Shown here piece after piece: positions 1 through 11,177 of a stretch of DNA of 64,000 nucleotides (positions are counted from its first letter, which is position 1; every line of letters starts with the position of its first letter). Made by a program: the position numbers and the translations under genes. The notes beneath the pieces were generated by a model. That model saw only the letters and a program-made list of their open reading frames with translations, searched no databases and was not told the origin of the DNA. Origin of the DNA: Favolaschia claudopus (lineage: Eukaryota > Basidiomycota > Agaricomycetes > Agaricales > Mycenaceae); assembly GCA_037176885.1 (NCBI GenBank), contig JAWWNJ010000084.1, forward strand, positions 186,001 through 250,000, given 5' to 3'.

Positions 1-414
1 TGTGGTCAGAAATCCATAAAACCTTCCTTTTTAAATAATCAGACAGTTACAAACAAATAAGCCCGGAAACAAATAGATATTCCACATCTAAACCTGGCCA
101 TCATCCGGGTTATCACGGATCCCAGCTCGAAATCCGGATCGGTGGCGCAAGTGACCCCTGATGCAAATCGAGGGGCGGCGGTCGTCGCAAACTTGGCTGC
201 GCTGGTTCTGAAGAGGGCTTGAGGATGTCCCCTCTGTCCAAGTGCTGGTGGTGGTGATCGCCCAACTCTCGGCTTGACTTGAAGACTTGATAACAATCTA
301 GTCCTACTTGAGCGTGCCAGAAACAATAGAGTTGAGTCAAGGGCTGACCTTCGTAGGCGCAAGGAAGCTTCTTCATGAAATGTGACTGCACATGCCTAGT
401 GAATAGAGAGTTTG
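1..414. other. no gene recognised
   Basis: No recognisable domain or convincing exon structure was seen on either strand. The short reading frames overlap each other in several frames and have no recognisable motif, as expected by chance. Confidence 0.5.
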
Positions 415-598
415 TGCGAGCGACCCAGGTCGCTTTTCGATCGCTCAGATCTCCGCAACAACAGATACCAGGTGTGAGCTCTAAGCGACCTATAGGAGTA
501 TTGCCCTGGGGCACTCCTAGGTCGCCGGGACTTCACACCTGAGACTGCTCGTTGTCGAGATCTGAGCGGTCCCAAAGCGACCCGGGTCGCTTTGCACA
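415..598. repeat. foldback (palindromic) element
   Basis: The two halves are inverted copies. The left arm runs from about 419 (GACCCAGGTCGCTTTTCG, then GCTCAGATCTC, then CAGGTGTGAG). The right arm is its reverse complement, ending near 593 (CGACCCGGGTCGCTTT). A nested inner pair, GCGACCTATAGGAGT and ACTCCTAGGTCGC, lies at about 484-527. The block could fold into one long imperfect hairpin of about 175 nt. No protein is encoded. It is most likely a small non-autonomous DNA element; no clear target duplication was found. Confidence 0.6.
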
Positions 599-2453
599 AA
601 CCCGCTAATGCTTGTTCCTCCCCAAAGCGCTTTCTACAGGCATCCCATTCACATAGATGTTTTCCTTCGCAGCTAACATGGAACCTGTGGATATGGGCCA
701 GCAAGCTTCCCAGTGAGTTTAAAATGGCGGTGCACCGACGCCATCTACAAGGCCGATGTGCCAGGCGAGAGAAAGAAGTCATCAGAGCCAGACTTTCTTC
801 CGGGACTACCGAGGAATGTAATCCAATGAGTTTTGGCTGCAGGATGCCCCTGAATCGTGATGGGAAGGCCGTGATATCCTGAAAGCTCAATTGAGGCCAT
901 CCTGTGAGGGAAACCGACAGCTTACTTGAGGATCCCCTTCGCCCACGCCAGACGTTCGGCGACGATGCAAACCGTCGTCGGGATACGTTACACCACTGTC
1001 ACAAACTCGACAAGGCGCTAACAAGATAAACGGAGCGAGCTTGCGGCTGCGACCTGATTCAGAGGGGACAATATACGGACTGCAAAACAAATTGGGAAGC
1101 GGAAGGGGATCGAATTGGGTGCGATAAGAGTTGCATTCAAGTTGCGCTTACACTTCAGTCTGAAGTCTGTCCGTGGAGGGATCTTTGCAACCCTTTAATG
1201 ACAGGCTGAGATTCAACTGCTATACGGGAGTTGTGAGGACTAGTACTGTCCCTAGCTACTAAGGAAGGGCTTACTGCGGATAGTTCCTGACAGACTCTTA
1301 AATGTGTAGGGTCGCATTGGCCTGCCTGCCGAATGAGTTGAGCGAAGACGCCCATGGCAATGATAGATGCGGTGCGTACGATAAGAGACAGGTCTTCCAG
1401 AAATCTAATACATAAGGCATACACTTCGTGAGACTGGGAAAATAGGTTGGGGATGGGATGGATGAGATGATCAGATGCCTCACCAGTGTCTCATTCGGAC
1501 TGCCCATGAGGCGGCAAGGAAAGAGGAGAGAATACGCTCAGGTCACGTGGCCTACATCGATATATAACGCTTTGGCCCGGGTAGTGTCTACCTTAAGCCC
1601 TTATTAAGGGTTCCCCCGAATGCTAAGGCCTTAAAAGGCTTAATAAGGCTTATTAATTATAAGGGTTCATATTACTGCTATTTGCGGAACATAGGCGCAA
1701 ACTGATTTTTTCCGTTTTTGGACACATTTTGATGAGATTCTCCGTTGCCCCCATTTCTCGCTCGTTTAGATAGGTATGGCTCTGATATAACTTGCAACAT
1801 CATTCTACACCTCCTCCGCGTTGTTTAGGCTAATTTATAAAATATTTGCGGCTGTACTCCGGCCGAAATTCCCAAATCGGAAATTTTCGGTGGTTGACCC
1901 TCCCGCAAGTGCAGGGGTGTATGTATGGGTCCAGGATTCGAGTGGTGCTTGCTTAGGTCGTCACACCGGCGGCATCGTCTCGGCATCAGACGGCAGAGAT
2001 ACAAAGCTCACTTGATTTCATTCCCCTCTCCTACTGTCGGCCTGTCGCGGTTTCTGTTGCTACAACTAGTAAGTTTGAACCTCTGGAGACTCAAATACTA
2101 CCAGGCAAAAGCGCACTGGGACGCGCTCAAAACTTGTCCTCACTCAAGCGGGAAGAATGTACGTGATGCCTGGGCTGATCCACAGCATCTCCCAGCTGAT
2201 CCCGCGGACTTTTCCGAAGTTTTCGGCACTTCGCCGAGTGTCACACTGACTGAAATCCAAATCGAAATCAAGCTCGAAATCCGCCAAATCCTGTACTGTG
2301 ATATACCCCAATGATTTAGGGTAAATTAATTCCAGTCAAGAGCGAGCACGAATACCTAGCGATAGGATGAGACATAATGAAGCGCAAGGGCGTACGTGCA
2401 GCATTGTATCTTTACCACATTGCTACTACTCATGATCACAATTCAAGTTCAAC
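599..2453. other. no gene recognised
   Basis: Only short reading frames are present. One on the minus strand between 396 and 890 contains a C-x4-C-like stretch (CEWDACRKRF) vaguely like a fungal C2H2 finger, but the histidines are missing. Around 1590-1665 there is a cluster of AAGGCC/CCTTAT-type words of the kind also seen near 16.2, 62.5 and 63.1 kb. Confidence 0.4.
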
Positions 2454-2480
2454 TTTTTTTTTTTTTTTTTTTTTTTTTTT
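2454..2480. repeat. poly(T) run, 27 nt
   Basis: An uninterrupted T27 tract, followed by GTGTGTG. It could be the poly(A) tail of a minus-strand retroposed sequence, but no coding remnant was recognised next to it. Confidence 0.7.
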
Positions 2481-2485
2481 GTGTG

Positions 2486-2660
2486 TGTTTACACAGTGAC
2501 TTAAGAGCGATTTAAAACCGAATGGAGCCTTTCCAAACCTTTGGCTCCATTCGGTTGCGTCACTTCGGAGCACTTGACGTCACTTAAGAGTATTTCTCAC
2601 CAAAAGTTTGGCGTGGAATTTTTCCCAAGTGCTCCAAAGTGACGCTAAGTGACGCTACAC
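2486..2660. repeat. hairpin with flanking GTGACTTAAG-type repeats
   Basis: ACCGAATGGAGCC (2517-2529) and GGCTCCATTCGGT (2543-2555) form a 13-bp stem with a 13-nt loop. GTGACTTAAGAG (about 2496) and GTCACTTAAGAG (about 2579) lie on either side, and GTGACGCT is repeated at 2640-2656. This looks like a remnant of a small inverted-repeat element. Confidence 0.45.
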
Positions 2661-2860
2661 GACAGCCGAGTGGAGCCTTATTATCAACCGCGTGATAAGT
2701 ATGGTGGGGGACGTGACTTCGTGACAGACTTTTATGGTCAACATTGTGACGCTAATAACTTGTGTGACAGCCACCCAATTTTCTTGATATTGCATAAATC
2801 GCTTCCTTTTGAAGAGCAGAAGAAATTGTATGGAGCAGATTTATTCCCCTTTGACTTTCG

Positions 2861-2868
2861 TGATTTTG
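2861..2868. repeat. 8-bp target-site duplication (left), TGATTTTG
   Basis: TGATTTTG immediately precedes the first transposon copy. The identical octamer follows the fourth copy at 6587-6594. An 8-bp duplication is typical of hAT-superfamily insertions. Confidence 0.8.
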
Positions 2869-5800
2869 GGTTAACCGATGGATCACCTGGGTCCACTTGA
2901 CATGTCAAGTCTCACAGCCACCTTCGGACCCAGCACCGATAACATTTTTTCTTTCTTCACAAGCCTCGTAACTCCTCCAGAACGTCCCTGCACATGGAAA
3001 GGATTGCTATTGATGATCCTAGCTACAAAAATTGCGAAATTTTTGCGTCCATTGTCAAAGCCATTGAAAATGACGCAGTGGGGATGCCAAGTGTGACGTT
3101 ACCGTCACGTCACACTTAACCGCCGTAACCTTTCCTTCCACCATCCACGCGCTTCTCTCATTTTCCTGCGCGCTTTCTGGCACTTTCGACTCCTCAAGAC
3201 TACTAACTCTACTCCCTCCTTCGTCCTCTTCAAGTATCCTCTGTTTTCATGGTGTTTTAGCTCCGAAAATGGGCTGGCAATTGTACCGGCTTCGGCGGCG
3301 CTCCGAGCGCATTTTCTGGCCAGAATTCAACATACAGGGGTCTAATGGAATGGATGAGTATGTGGGAAGAGCTTTCATGATTCTCAGGTGTGTTTTATGC
3401 CTAAAATATCGTGTTTATTCTATTTTCTGTGCTTTTGCTCAGTCTGCTTGCCCACAAAACTACGCTGAACACGCCCCAGCGCCTCTAAATTCAGGATCTT
3501 CCATCTGGATGGATTTTCATTGCCCCCCTTCGTGTTTTTTGTCTCGTCGTCGTGTCTGTTTTGCGGTGTGCAGTTCCAGCTTACCCATCCTGTATTAATG
3601 TGTATTTAAATCTGAATTCAATCTAATTTGTGAACATTCTCCATTGGCGGGTGAACCTGAATAGAGACCTATTCCCTGAACTGCCCGGGCAATCACCAGA
3701 CTGAGTTCTACAAATTCTCCCTTTCTCTCTCTTTTCGATTTCTTTTTCGGCGATTTTACCCCTTCGGGGACCCAGTAGTATGATCGGAAAACCATTTTGG
3801 GTTAACCGATGGATCACCTGGGTCCACTTGACATGTCAAGTCTCACAGCCACCTTCGGACCCAGCACCGATAACATTTTTTCTTTCTTCACAAGCCTCGT
3901 AACTCCTCCAGAACGTCCCTGCACATGGAAAGGATTGCTATTGATGATCCTAGCTACAAAAATTGCGAAATTTTTGCGTCCATTGTCAAAGCCATTGAAA
4001 ATGACGCAGTGGGGATGCCAAGTGTGACGTTACCGTCACGTCACACTTAACCGCCGTAACCTTTCCTTCCACCATCCACGCGCTTCTCTCATTTTCCTGC
4101 GCGCTTTCTGGCACTTTCGACTCCTCAAGACTACTAACTCTACTCCCTCCTTCGTCCTCTTCAAGTATCCTCTGTTTTCATGGTGTTTTAGCTCCGAAAA
4201 TGGGCTGGCAATTGTACCGGCTTCGGCGGCGCTCCGAGCGCATTTTCTGGCCAGAATTCAACATACAGGGGTCTAATGGAATGGATGAGTATGTGGGAAG
4301 AGCTTTCATGATTCTCAGGTGTGTTTTATGCCTAAAATATCGTGTTTATTCTATTTTCTGTGCTTTTGCTCAGTCTGCTTGCCCACAAAACTACGCTGAA
4401 CACGCCCCAGCGCCTCTAAATTCAGGATCTTCCATCTGGATGGATTTTCATTGCCCCCCTTCGTGTTTTTTGTCTCGTCGTCGTGTCTGTTTTGCGGTGT
4501 GCAGTTCCAGCTTACCCATCCTGTATTAATGTGTATTTAAATCTGAATTCAATCTAATTTGTGAACATTCTCCATTGGCGGGTGAACCTGAATAGAGACC
4601 TATTCCCTGAACTGCCCGGGCAATCACCAGACTGAGTTCTACAAATTCTCCCTTTCTCTCTCTTTTCGATTTCTTTTTCGGCGATTTTACCCCTTCGGGG
4701 ACCCAGTAGTATGATCGGAAAACCATTTTGGGTTAACCGATGGATCACCTGGGTCCACTTGACATGTCAAGTCTCACAGCCACCTTCGGACCCAGCACCG
4801 ATAACATTTTTTCTTTCTTCACAAGCCTCGTAACTCCTCCAGAACGTCCCTGCACATGGAAAGGATTGCTATTGATGATCCTAGCTACAAAAATTGCGAA
4901 ATTTTTGCGTCCATTGTCAAAGCCATTGAAAATGACGCAGTGGGGATGCCAAGTGTGACGTTACCGTCACGTCACACTTAACCGCCGTAACCTTTCCTTC
5001 CACCATCCACGCGCTTCTCTCATTTTCCTGCGCGCTTTCTGGCACTTTCGACTCCTCAAGACTACTAACTCTACTCCCTCCTTCGTCCTCTTCAAGTATC
5101 CTCTGTTTTCATGGTGTTTTAGCTCCGAAAATGGGCTGGCAATTGTACCGGCTTCGGCGGCGCTCCGAGCGCATTTTCTGGCCAGAATTCAACATACAGG
5201 GGTCTAATGGAATGGATGAGTATGTGGGAAGAGCTTTCATGATTCTCAGGTGTGTTTTATGCCTAAAATATCGTGTTTATTCTATTTTCTGTGCTTTTGC
5301 TCAGTCTGCTTGCCCACAAAACTACGCTGAACACGCCCCAGCGCCTCTAAATTCAGGATCTTCCATCTGGATGGATTTTCATTGCCCCCCTTCGTGTTTT
5401 TTGTCTCGTCGTCGTGTCTGTTTTGCGGTGTGCAGTTCCAGCTTACCCATCCTGTATTAATGTGTATTTAAATCTGAATTCAATCTAATTTGTGAACATT
5501 CTCCATTGGCGGGTGAACCTGAATAGAGACCTATTCCCTGAACTGCCCGGGCAATCACCAGACTGAGTTCTACAAATTCTCCCTTTCTCTCTCTTTTCGA
5601 TTTCTTTTTCGGCGATTTTACCCCTTCGGGGACCCAGTAGTATGATCGGAAAACCATTTTGGGTTAACCGATGGATCACCTGGGTCCACTTGACATGTCA
5701 AGTCTCACAGCCACCTTCGGACCCAGCACCGATAACATTTTTTCTTTCTTCACAAGCCTCGTAACTCCTCCAGAACGTCCCTGCACATGGAAAGGATTGC

Positions 5801-6586
5801 TATTGATGATCCTAGCTACAAAAATTGCGAAATTTTTGCGTCCATTGTCAAAGCCATTGAAAATGACGCAGTGGGGATGCCAAGTGTGACGTTACCGTCA
5901 CGTCACACTTAACCGCCGTAACCTTTCCTTCCACCATCCACGCGCTTCTCTCATTTTCCTGCGCGCTTTCTGGCACTTTCGACTCCTCAAGACTACTAAC
6001 TCTACTCCCTCCTTCGTCCTCTTCAAGTATCCTCTGTTTTCATGGTGTTTTAGCTCCGAAAATGGGCTGGCAATTGTACCGGCTTCGGCGGCGCTCCGAG
6101 CGCATTTTCTGGCCAGAATTCAACATACAGGGGTCTAATGGAATGGATGAGTATGTGGGAAGAGCTTTCATGATTCTCAGGTGTGTTTTATGCCTAAAAT
6201 ATCGTGTTTATTCTATTTTCTGTGCTTTTGCTCAGTCTGCTTGCCCACAAAACTACGCTGAACACGCCCCAGCGCCTCTAAATTCAGGATCTTCCATCTG
6301 GATGGATTTTCATTGCCCCCCTTCGTGTTTTTTGTCTCGTCGTCGTGTCTGTTTTGCGGTGTGCAGTTCCAGCTTACCCATCCTGTATTAATGTGTATTT
6401 AAATCTGAATTCAATCTAATTTGTGAACATTCTCCATTGGCGGGTGAACCTGAATAGAGACCTATTCCCTGAACTGCCCGGGCAATCACCAGACTGAGTT
6501 CTACAAATTCTCCCTTTCTCTCTCTTTTCGATTTCTTTTTCGGCGATTTTACCCCTTCGGGGACCCAGTAGTATGATCGGAAAACC
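2869..6586. mobile_element. tandem array of four 925-bp TIR transposons
   Basis: Four copies (2869-3793, 3800-4724, 4731-5655, 5662-6586) repeat with a strict 931-bp period. All short reading frames inside them translate identically, so the copies appear identical. Each copy starts GGTTAACCGAT and ends ATCGGAAAACC. The two ends form an imperfect terminal inverted repeat of about 28 bp (shared GGTT..CCGAT and CTGGGTCC). Copies are joined by the 6-bp linker ATTTTG, which is the last six bases of the flanking 8-bp duplication. The arithmetic closes exactly: 4 x 925 + 3 x 6 = 3718. No transposase was recognised, so each unit is a non-autonomous, probably hAT-type element. Each carries a candidate exon (GGGCTGGCAATTGTACCGGC onward, ending at a CAG|GTGTGT donor-like site) and an 11-bp palindrome. 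Confidence 0.85.
3089..3117. repeat. 11-bp palindrome inside each array unit
   Basis: AAGTGTGACGT and ACGTCACACTT flank the spacer TACCGTC. The motif recurs at the same place in all four units (also about 4020, 4951 and 5882). It lies about 150 nt upstream of the exon-like frame and contains ACGTCA-type sites, so it may be regulatory; this is inference. Confidence 0.55.
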
Positions 6587-6594
6587 TGATTTTG
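6587..6594. repeat. 8-bp target-site duplication (right), TGATTTTG
   Basis: Matches 2861-2868 exactly and lies directly after the terminal CC of the fourth transposon copy. Confidence 0.8.
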
Positions 6595-6854
6595 CCCACA
6601 AATTTGGCCATCCTAAAGCGGCAATTGATCCGAAATGGCTCTGCCGGGGTCAATTTGATGGCCCATCAATACTCAATATGCCCCCAAAGGGTAGTGATTT
6701 GAGTCTTGGGCCAAAACAGAGTTATAGGAGTCACTTGAGATCTCAAAAGCTCTCCCAAGCTCTACCTCAGCAGTACTTTGCCCCCCTTAAAAACGGGATG
6801 TCTGCAGAGCAAGCGGGGACAAAGACAGCTGCATCAAACGGACAGAGAGAATGA

Positions 6855-7662
6855 CGGGCGTAAAGCCGGGGGAGATGGCACCGTAGACTCGACAAGGAGG
6901 AGCAATGGCTCGGCCGGGCCTGACAAAGCAGGGGAAGACCGTAATGGTCTGGAGAGTGGCAGCAAATCAGCCGGAGTCGAAGGGAGCGCAATGGACTCTG
7001 AACAGAGGAGCAGCGGAAAGCTAAGCTCAGCACTTGACGGACACAAAGAGCGTCGTTGGAGGGGAGTAAAACGTTTGGAGCGGACTCGGTACCCAAAACC
7101 GGAGCGGACAAATGATTGAGGAGATTGCCGCAGTGGTGGCCCGGGAATGAACAGTTTCGAGCGCTGACGAGTGCCAGAGACGTTGAAGGGAGACGAAGCC
7201 GAGGACCAAGAAGAGCTGTGAGACCAAGTAGGGCGAGGCATGGTCCAGAGAAACAGATGAGTGGCTCAATGAGTGGCACCGGTCCCAATTTCCATCCTGA
7301 AAGGAAAAGAAAAGAAAGCAGCTGCAGAAACTGCAAGCATGCTATGAGGATGTAGGTAGGAGGAAAGAGAGACGAGTCGCGCGCGCGACGCGACATGTCA
7401 CGGAGACCGTGGGAGTGATCCTCCTCTTTGCATAGACCCCGTTTGATGTCTCAAACGCTTCTGCTATTGACTTGTTAACCAACCGATTTTCATGTAGTTG
7501 ACAGACCTACTACTCTACATAGCACCATGTATTGATGTAACACTGGGATAAGCACACTATGCACTCAACATTTGGCAATGGACTTGGCAAAAAAAAAAAA
7601 AAAAAAAAAAGACACGTGATAGTCCTGGGAATACAGTACCCACACTTCTGGCAGTTCTGCCT
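6855..7662. other. no gene recognised; A22 tract
   Basis: Long overlapping frames here are low-complexity (Ser/Leu/Arg/Gly) and present on both strands, which suggests composition bias rather than genes. A run of 22 A lies at 7589-7610, about 50 nt upstream of the F-box gene start. Confidence 0.45.
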
Positions 7663-8910
7663 TTGACTCTGGCCATGATGAGCGCAAATTCAGTTGTGCC
7701 CATCTCGTCAGCTTCTCTGTTCTCTCTCCAGGAACTTTGTGACGGCGTAGTGGACAAGTTGTCGGACGTGTTCGTTGAAGCTGACTCGCTCATCGATCTT
7801 CGATCGATTGCTCTGGTTTCTCCAAACTTTCGAGACGCAGCGCAGCGGGTTATCTTCAGTGACGTATCTATTCAGCGCCAGGGCACTGGTTACAAAGACG
7901 AAGAAGCCACCTGGATGCGATTTTTGGCCACTATGCGAACTTCTCCCCACCTCTTGCGCTATGTGAAGAGCTTAACAGCACCTGTCGAGGACCGCATCAT
8001 AGGGGGACTCAGCGTACTCGAGCTCCCGAATCTACAGAGATTGGCATTTGATCATCTGAATCATCCAGACAAGGATATTTCGTACTTGGCCATTGCACGA
8101 ATGATCGCCTTCCCAACAATTCGTTCAGTTTCATTCATACATTTGGATGTGACTCTAGCTCTGTTTCTCGGGCTTTTCAAAACTTTCACTCCCCGTATCA
8201 CACGCCTCGGGATTCACGGGGTGCACGACGAGGCTCAGTCATCTGCGAACGTCGCCTTCAATCTCGAGTCCGTCCAAATTTCCGCCCTTCGAATTGCCAA
8301 TATGCCACTTCGGCCAGGTTCGGATTGGATTCTGGACCCATTGTGTCCTTTTGAATTTGGTTCCGTCCGTGAGCTCGTACTTGGGGCGAACATGGTCGCC
8401 GCTGGAGATAGCGAGTACGCAGCGATGTTGGCCGCAATTTTAGACCGAGTGCGGAACAATCTTGAGGAATTGATAGTTCAGGATCAGCGTGCGCTTATAT
8501 CCTCAATCGCAATCACTATGGTTCTAACAACAGACGTGGATTTTCTAGAGTATATGACCTCCTTGGTCTCCTTGGCCAATCTTCACTCCCTGAGGGCACT
8601 CTGCATAAACATAAACAACAGGCATCTCCTAGAACTTCTGCTGCCTCTCCTTCCATCACCATCCCTTCGGGATCTCAGCCTCATCATTCACTACGACGAA
8701 CAGTCCATTGAATTCTCCCCAATACTCAAGCTCTCATCTGTTATGACGACCAACGCGCTCCCAGTTCTTCGAAATATCAACCTTGTTTTCATTGGCATCG
8801 ACAGCTTGGATGCTGAGACTACGAAGGGCATTCAGGGAGCGCTGATCAGTTGGATGAATGCGGGAAAGTTGTCTATAAATTGTGTTGTTTCCGAAAGAAG
8901 GCCTAGGTAG
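7663..8910 (+). CDS. F-box/LRR-like protein, intronless
   Basis: A single open frame of 415 codons. The N-terminal 60 residues (…LFSLQELCDGVVDKLSDVF…DSLIDLRSIALVSPNFRDAAQRVIF…) match the pattern of Agaricomycete F-box-like proteins: hydrophobic helix, DxLxxLRxxALVSxxF, then xxAQRxLF. The remaining 330 residues are leucine-rich, irregularly repeated segments with no catalytic motif, as in F-box substrate-recognition proteins. By family analogy it would act as an adaptor of an SCF ubiquitin ligase in cytosol or nucleus, with unknown substrate; this is inferred. The first ATG (7663) or a second in-frame ATG 15 nt later (7678) could start translation. It is the one clearly intact host-type gene in the window. 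The family is large and fast-evolving in mushrooms, so an orthologue cannot be named. Confidence 0.72.
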   Translation: MTLAMMSANSVVPISSASLFSLQELCDGVVDKLSDVFVEADSLIDLRSIALVSPNFRDAAQRVIFSDVSIQRQGTGYKDEEATWMRFLATMRTSPHLLRYVKSLTAPVEDRIIGGLSVLELPNLQRLAFDHLNHPDKDISYLAIARMIAFPTIRSVSFIHLDVTLALFLGLFKTFTPRITRLGIHGVHDEAQSSANVAFNLESVQISALRIANMPLRPGSDWILDPLCPFEFGSVRELVLGANMVAAGDSEYAAMLAAILDRVRNNLEELIVQDQRALISSIAITMVLTTDVDFLEYMTSLVSLANLHSLRALCININNRHLLELLLPLLPSPSLRDLSLIIHYDEQSIEFSPILKLSSVMTTNALPVLRNINLVFIGIDSLDAETTKGIQGALISWMNAGKLSINCVVSERRPR

Positions 8911-10281
8911 ATGTCATTGTTTTTTCAAAAAGATTTTGTTTTGCTCCTTGCTTCGTTAGTTCTGTCTGGGCTAATCAAAACGTGCTTGAGGGCGCCCATT
9001 GACATTTCACAAAACTGTAGCTTACCCTTTTCTATGGATGGCGCGCCTCGCGTAACGCGCCTGGGGATGGCTTCCCCCACCACTGGGGTTGCAGAACCCC
9101 CTGAATTTCCCATAGTCGGTTCACAAGGTTTTAATGGGAAATTCACTAGAAAACTCTGTCAATTCTTTGGGGGTAATGATGGGGCATAATTATGTCCATT
9201 TTCGATGAAAAAACGCACAACCTAACATAAAAAAACACACAGCTTGAACAAAAAACTCACACAGGTGTGTGCATGCACCGCAAACACACACACACCAGAA
9301 AGATCGAAAATGCCCAATTTTGGAAGGAAGTTTGTGATTTCCCCAAACCTTTGAACATCTCCGTGGAAAATTTGGTGTCTTAAAAGTCCCCACAAACTAT
9401 ATTTCCCATTGGCAAAAAAATTGGACTGCATAGCTTCTTTGAAGGGCGAGAACCAGCTGGTTTGTTGCTGATTTTTGATTTTTTCAGCTGAATTGTGAAT
9501 TTTGCCTTGCAATATAAACACCACCTGGTGTTTCTGTGCATGCTTGATTTGTGGTATGATACTTCTAGAGCCTAAATATACATGCTCTATGTTGTCGCGA
9601 CCTGCGGGGAAGGATCCTAGCTTTGTTTACTATTGTTGCTCTTCTACGTTATTTGGCCCATTTGGGTGAAGCCAAACTTTGGCCCTTGAACTCACTCAAA
9701 ACAGACTGTAACGACCCCGAATTTTTGACGAATCTGCTAAAAGGATGCGGGGCTATTACCCTAGCACAAAAAATCCAGAGTTTTGGTGCATTTTTCATCG
9801 AATAATCCGCGGGGAAAGCTAATCGTTGCGCTTCCCAGTTTACGACTGTACTACTCTTCATTTTTACGGATCAGGTAGCAACTGTCAGGTTGAACACAAA
9901 TCAGAACTATTATTGCGATGAACCTGGTAGGCACGGCACAGAACTTTGCTTTGTACAGCGCAAGGCTCAGTCAGGCTATAGTAGTCCTTTGCTCACTTGA
10001 GGCACTGAGCATATTTTGTCCTCATTTGGTGAGCGGATTTGTGATGCCGGAGGTACTTATCTTTGATCCGTGTGATCCATCAGCGCTTTGACTTGCTCGA
10101 CTTTGAACGCTAACTGCTACCTGTGTGGTTTTGTGCCGTTCATGGGGCTGTGTCATTTTTTTTCTGCACGAAAAGGTGTGTGTTTTTCCGCATCCTTCGC
10201 ACCTGTGCATGCCACTGTGCAAAGGAAGGGTCATGAAATTCATGAGGAAAAGAAAGAGAAACCAGCGATGACCGCGCGGCC
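8911..10281. other. no gene recognised; MITE end relic at 9081-9160
   Basis: Only short frames are present. GGTTGCAGAACCCCCTGAAT at about 9086, followed by TTCCCATAG, matches the terminal sequence of the element at 17493-18638, so this is probably a one-ended relic of that family. CA/TG-rich simple sequence lies at 9230-9300. Confidence 0.5.
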
Positions 10282-10312
10282 TAGGGCTGCCGCCCGTTGC
10301 CGTGCTGACGGG
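10282..10312 (+). repeat. hAT 5' terminal inverted repeat
   Basis: TAGGGCTGCCGCCCGTTGCC… matches the reverse complement of 14842-14872 with one or two differences in the first 25 bases. Confidence 0.8.
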
Positions 10313-11132
10313 TCCACGGCAACCGTTGCACGGCTCCCGTGCCCGTCCCGTCCAGGGTTTCAGGCGCTCAACAACGGCACGGCTACGGCACGGCTTGCAC
10401 AGCACACGGCCGTAGGAATACGGCCGTGGCGGCCGCAAAACGGGTGGACACGGGTGATTCTTTTGCTAAGATCTTCGCTCTCCGAAACCCCACAGGCTGT
10501 TATCTTGCCGATTTCCAGCCATTTCGGATGTTGCCGCCTGAAACCAGTGACAGCATCACCTCGCATCACTGCCATCAGTTCTTTTGGCTTGTTTTGGGCA
10601 ACTCTTCTTCTCTTCTACGTTCATCTCACTCGTTTCCTGTATTCTTCAGCCGTGCTTATACACATTCAATCGACCTCCCAATGCTGTTTGGTCTCTCTCT
10701 CTTAGTCTTGAAACTCTCTCTCTAAGTCTGCCAACTGGTGTCATGATGCTCAGATCTTCAAGCGAAGTGTACCTGGCTACGGATTATCTGCTCATCCTTG
10801 TGCTCGTATATTCATATGCTTCGGATACACGGATTATTTACTCAGCTTTTTTGCCTCTGTTGTCATTCCTCCTGACACTGTGGGCCATCTTTTCACTGCG
10901 GCCGGACACCGACTCTTGACGATTAATCATTCCAATTTTTTTTCGACGCGTGGATTGGCGTCGTTTTCCATCGACTGGTCATTTCCTTTACTCTCGCGGC
11001 CCGCCAAGGCTCAAAACTTTGTCATTCGTATTTCTTTTTGCTTCTTAATCGCGGTCTACCGTCCGTCTTCATGCGGACACTGAGTAATTTTTTATTATGA
11101 TCTCGGTTCCCTTTCTCCGTCTCGTCTGGTAC

Positions 11133-11138
11133 TATAAA
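11133..11138 (+). promoter_or_regulatory. TATA box candidate of hAT transposase
   Basis: TATAAA lies 40 nt upstream of the chosen ATG (11178-11180), in the sequence ACTATAAAGG. Spacing suits a core promoter with a very short 5' leader. Confidence 0.45.
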
Positions 11139-11177
11139 GGATGCGCAGTTCCATATCCCCCCTCACAACCTCTCAAA

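Larger units (their letters stand above)
2649..6854 (+). pseudogene. unidentified open reading frame split by a transposon array
   Basis: Two coding pieces, 2649-2868 and 6595-6854, lie on either side of the four-copy transposon array. If the array and one copy of the 8-bp duplication TGATTTTG are removed, codon phase matches exactly: 2868 is the first base of a codon completed by 6595-6596. The frame then stays open for about 159 codons, crossing the join as ...FPFDFRDF-AHKFGHPKAA.... The left piece has no ATG at its beginning; it follows a stop codon and opens with GTG, so it is probably an internal or terminal exon rather than a full gene. The composition (aromatic-rich, then a Gly/Lys/Gln-rich tail) looks coding-like, but no family was recognised. 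Confidence 0.45.

Noticed and set aside
396..890. Possible C2H2 zinc-finger protein on the minus strand
   Set aside because: Only a CEWDAC…F half-motif; the histidine pair is absent and no second finger follows.
3269..3598. Repeated 109-codon frame in each array unit as a protein-coding gene
   Set aside because: It contains a donor-like CAG|GTGTGT after about 40 codons and Cys/Ser-rich translation afterward with no domain. Copies are identical only because the DNA units are identical. Kept as a possible exon, not a CDS.
6767..7396. 209-codon minus-strand frame
   Set aside because: Low-complexity Ser/Leu/Pro composition with equally long frames on the opposite strand; no motif, so probably composition-driven.
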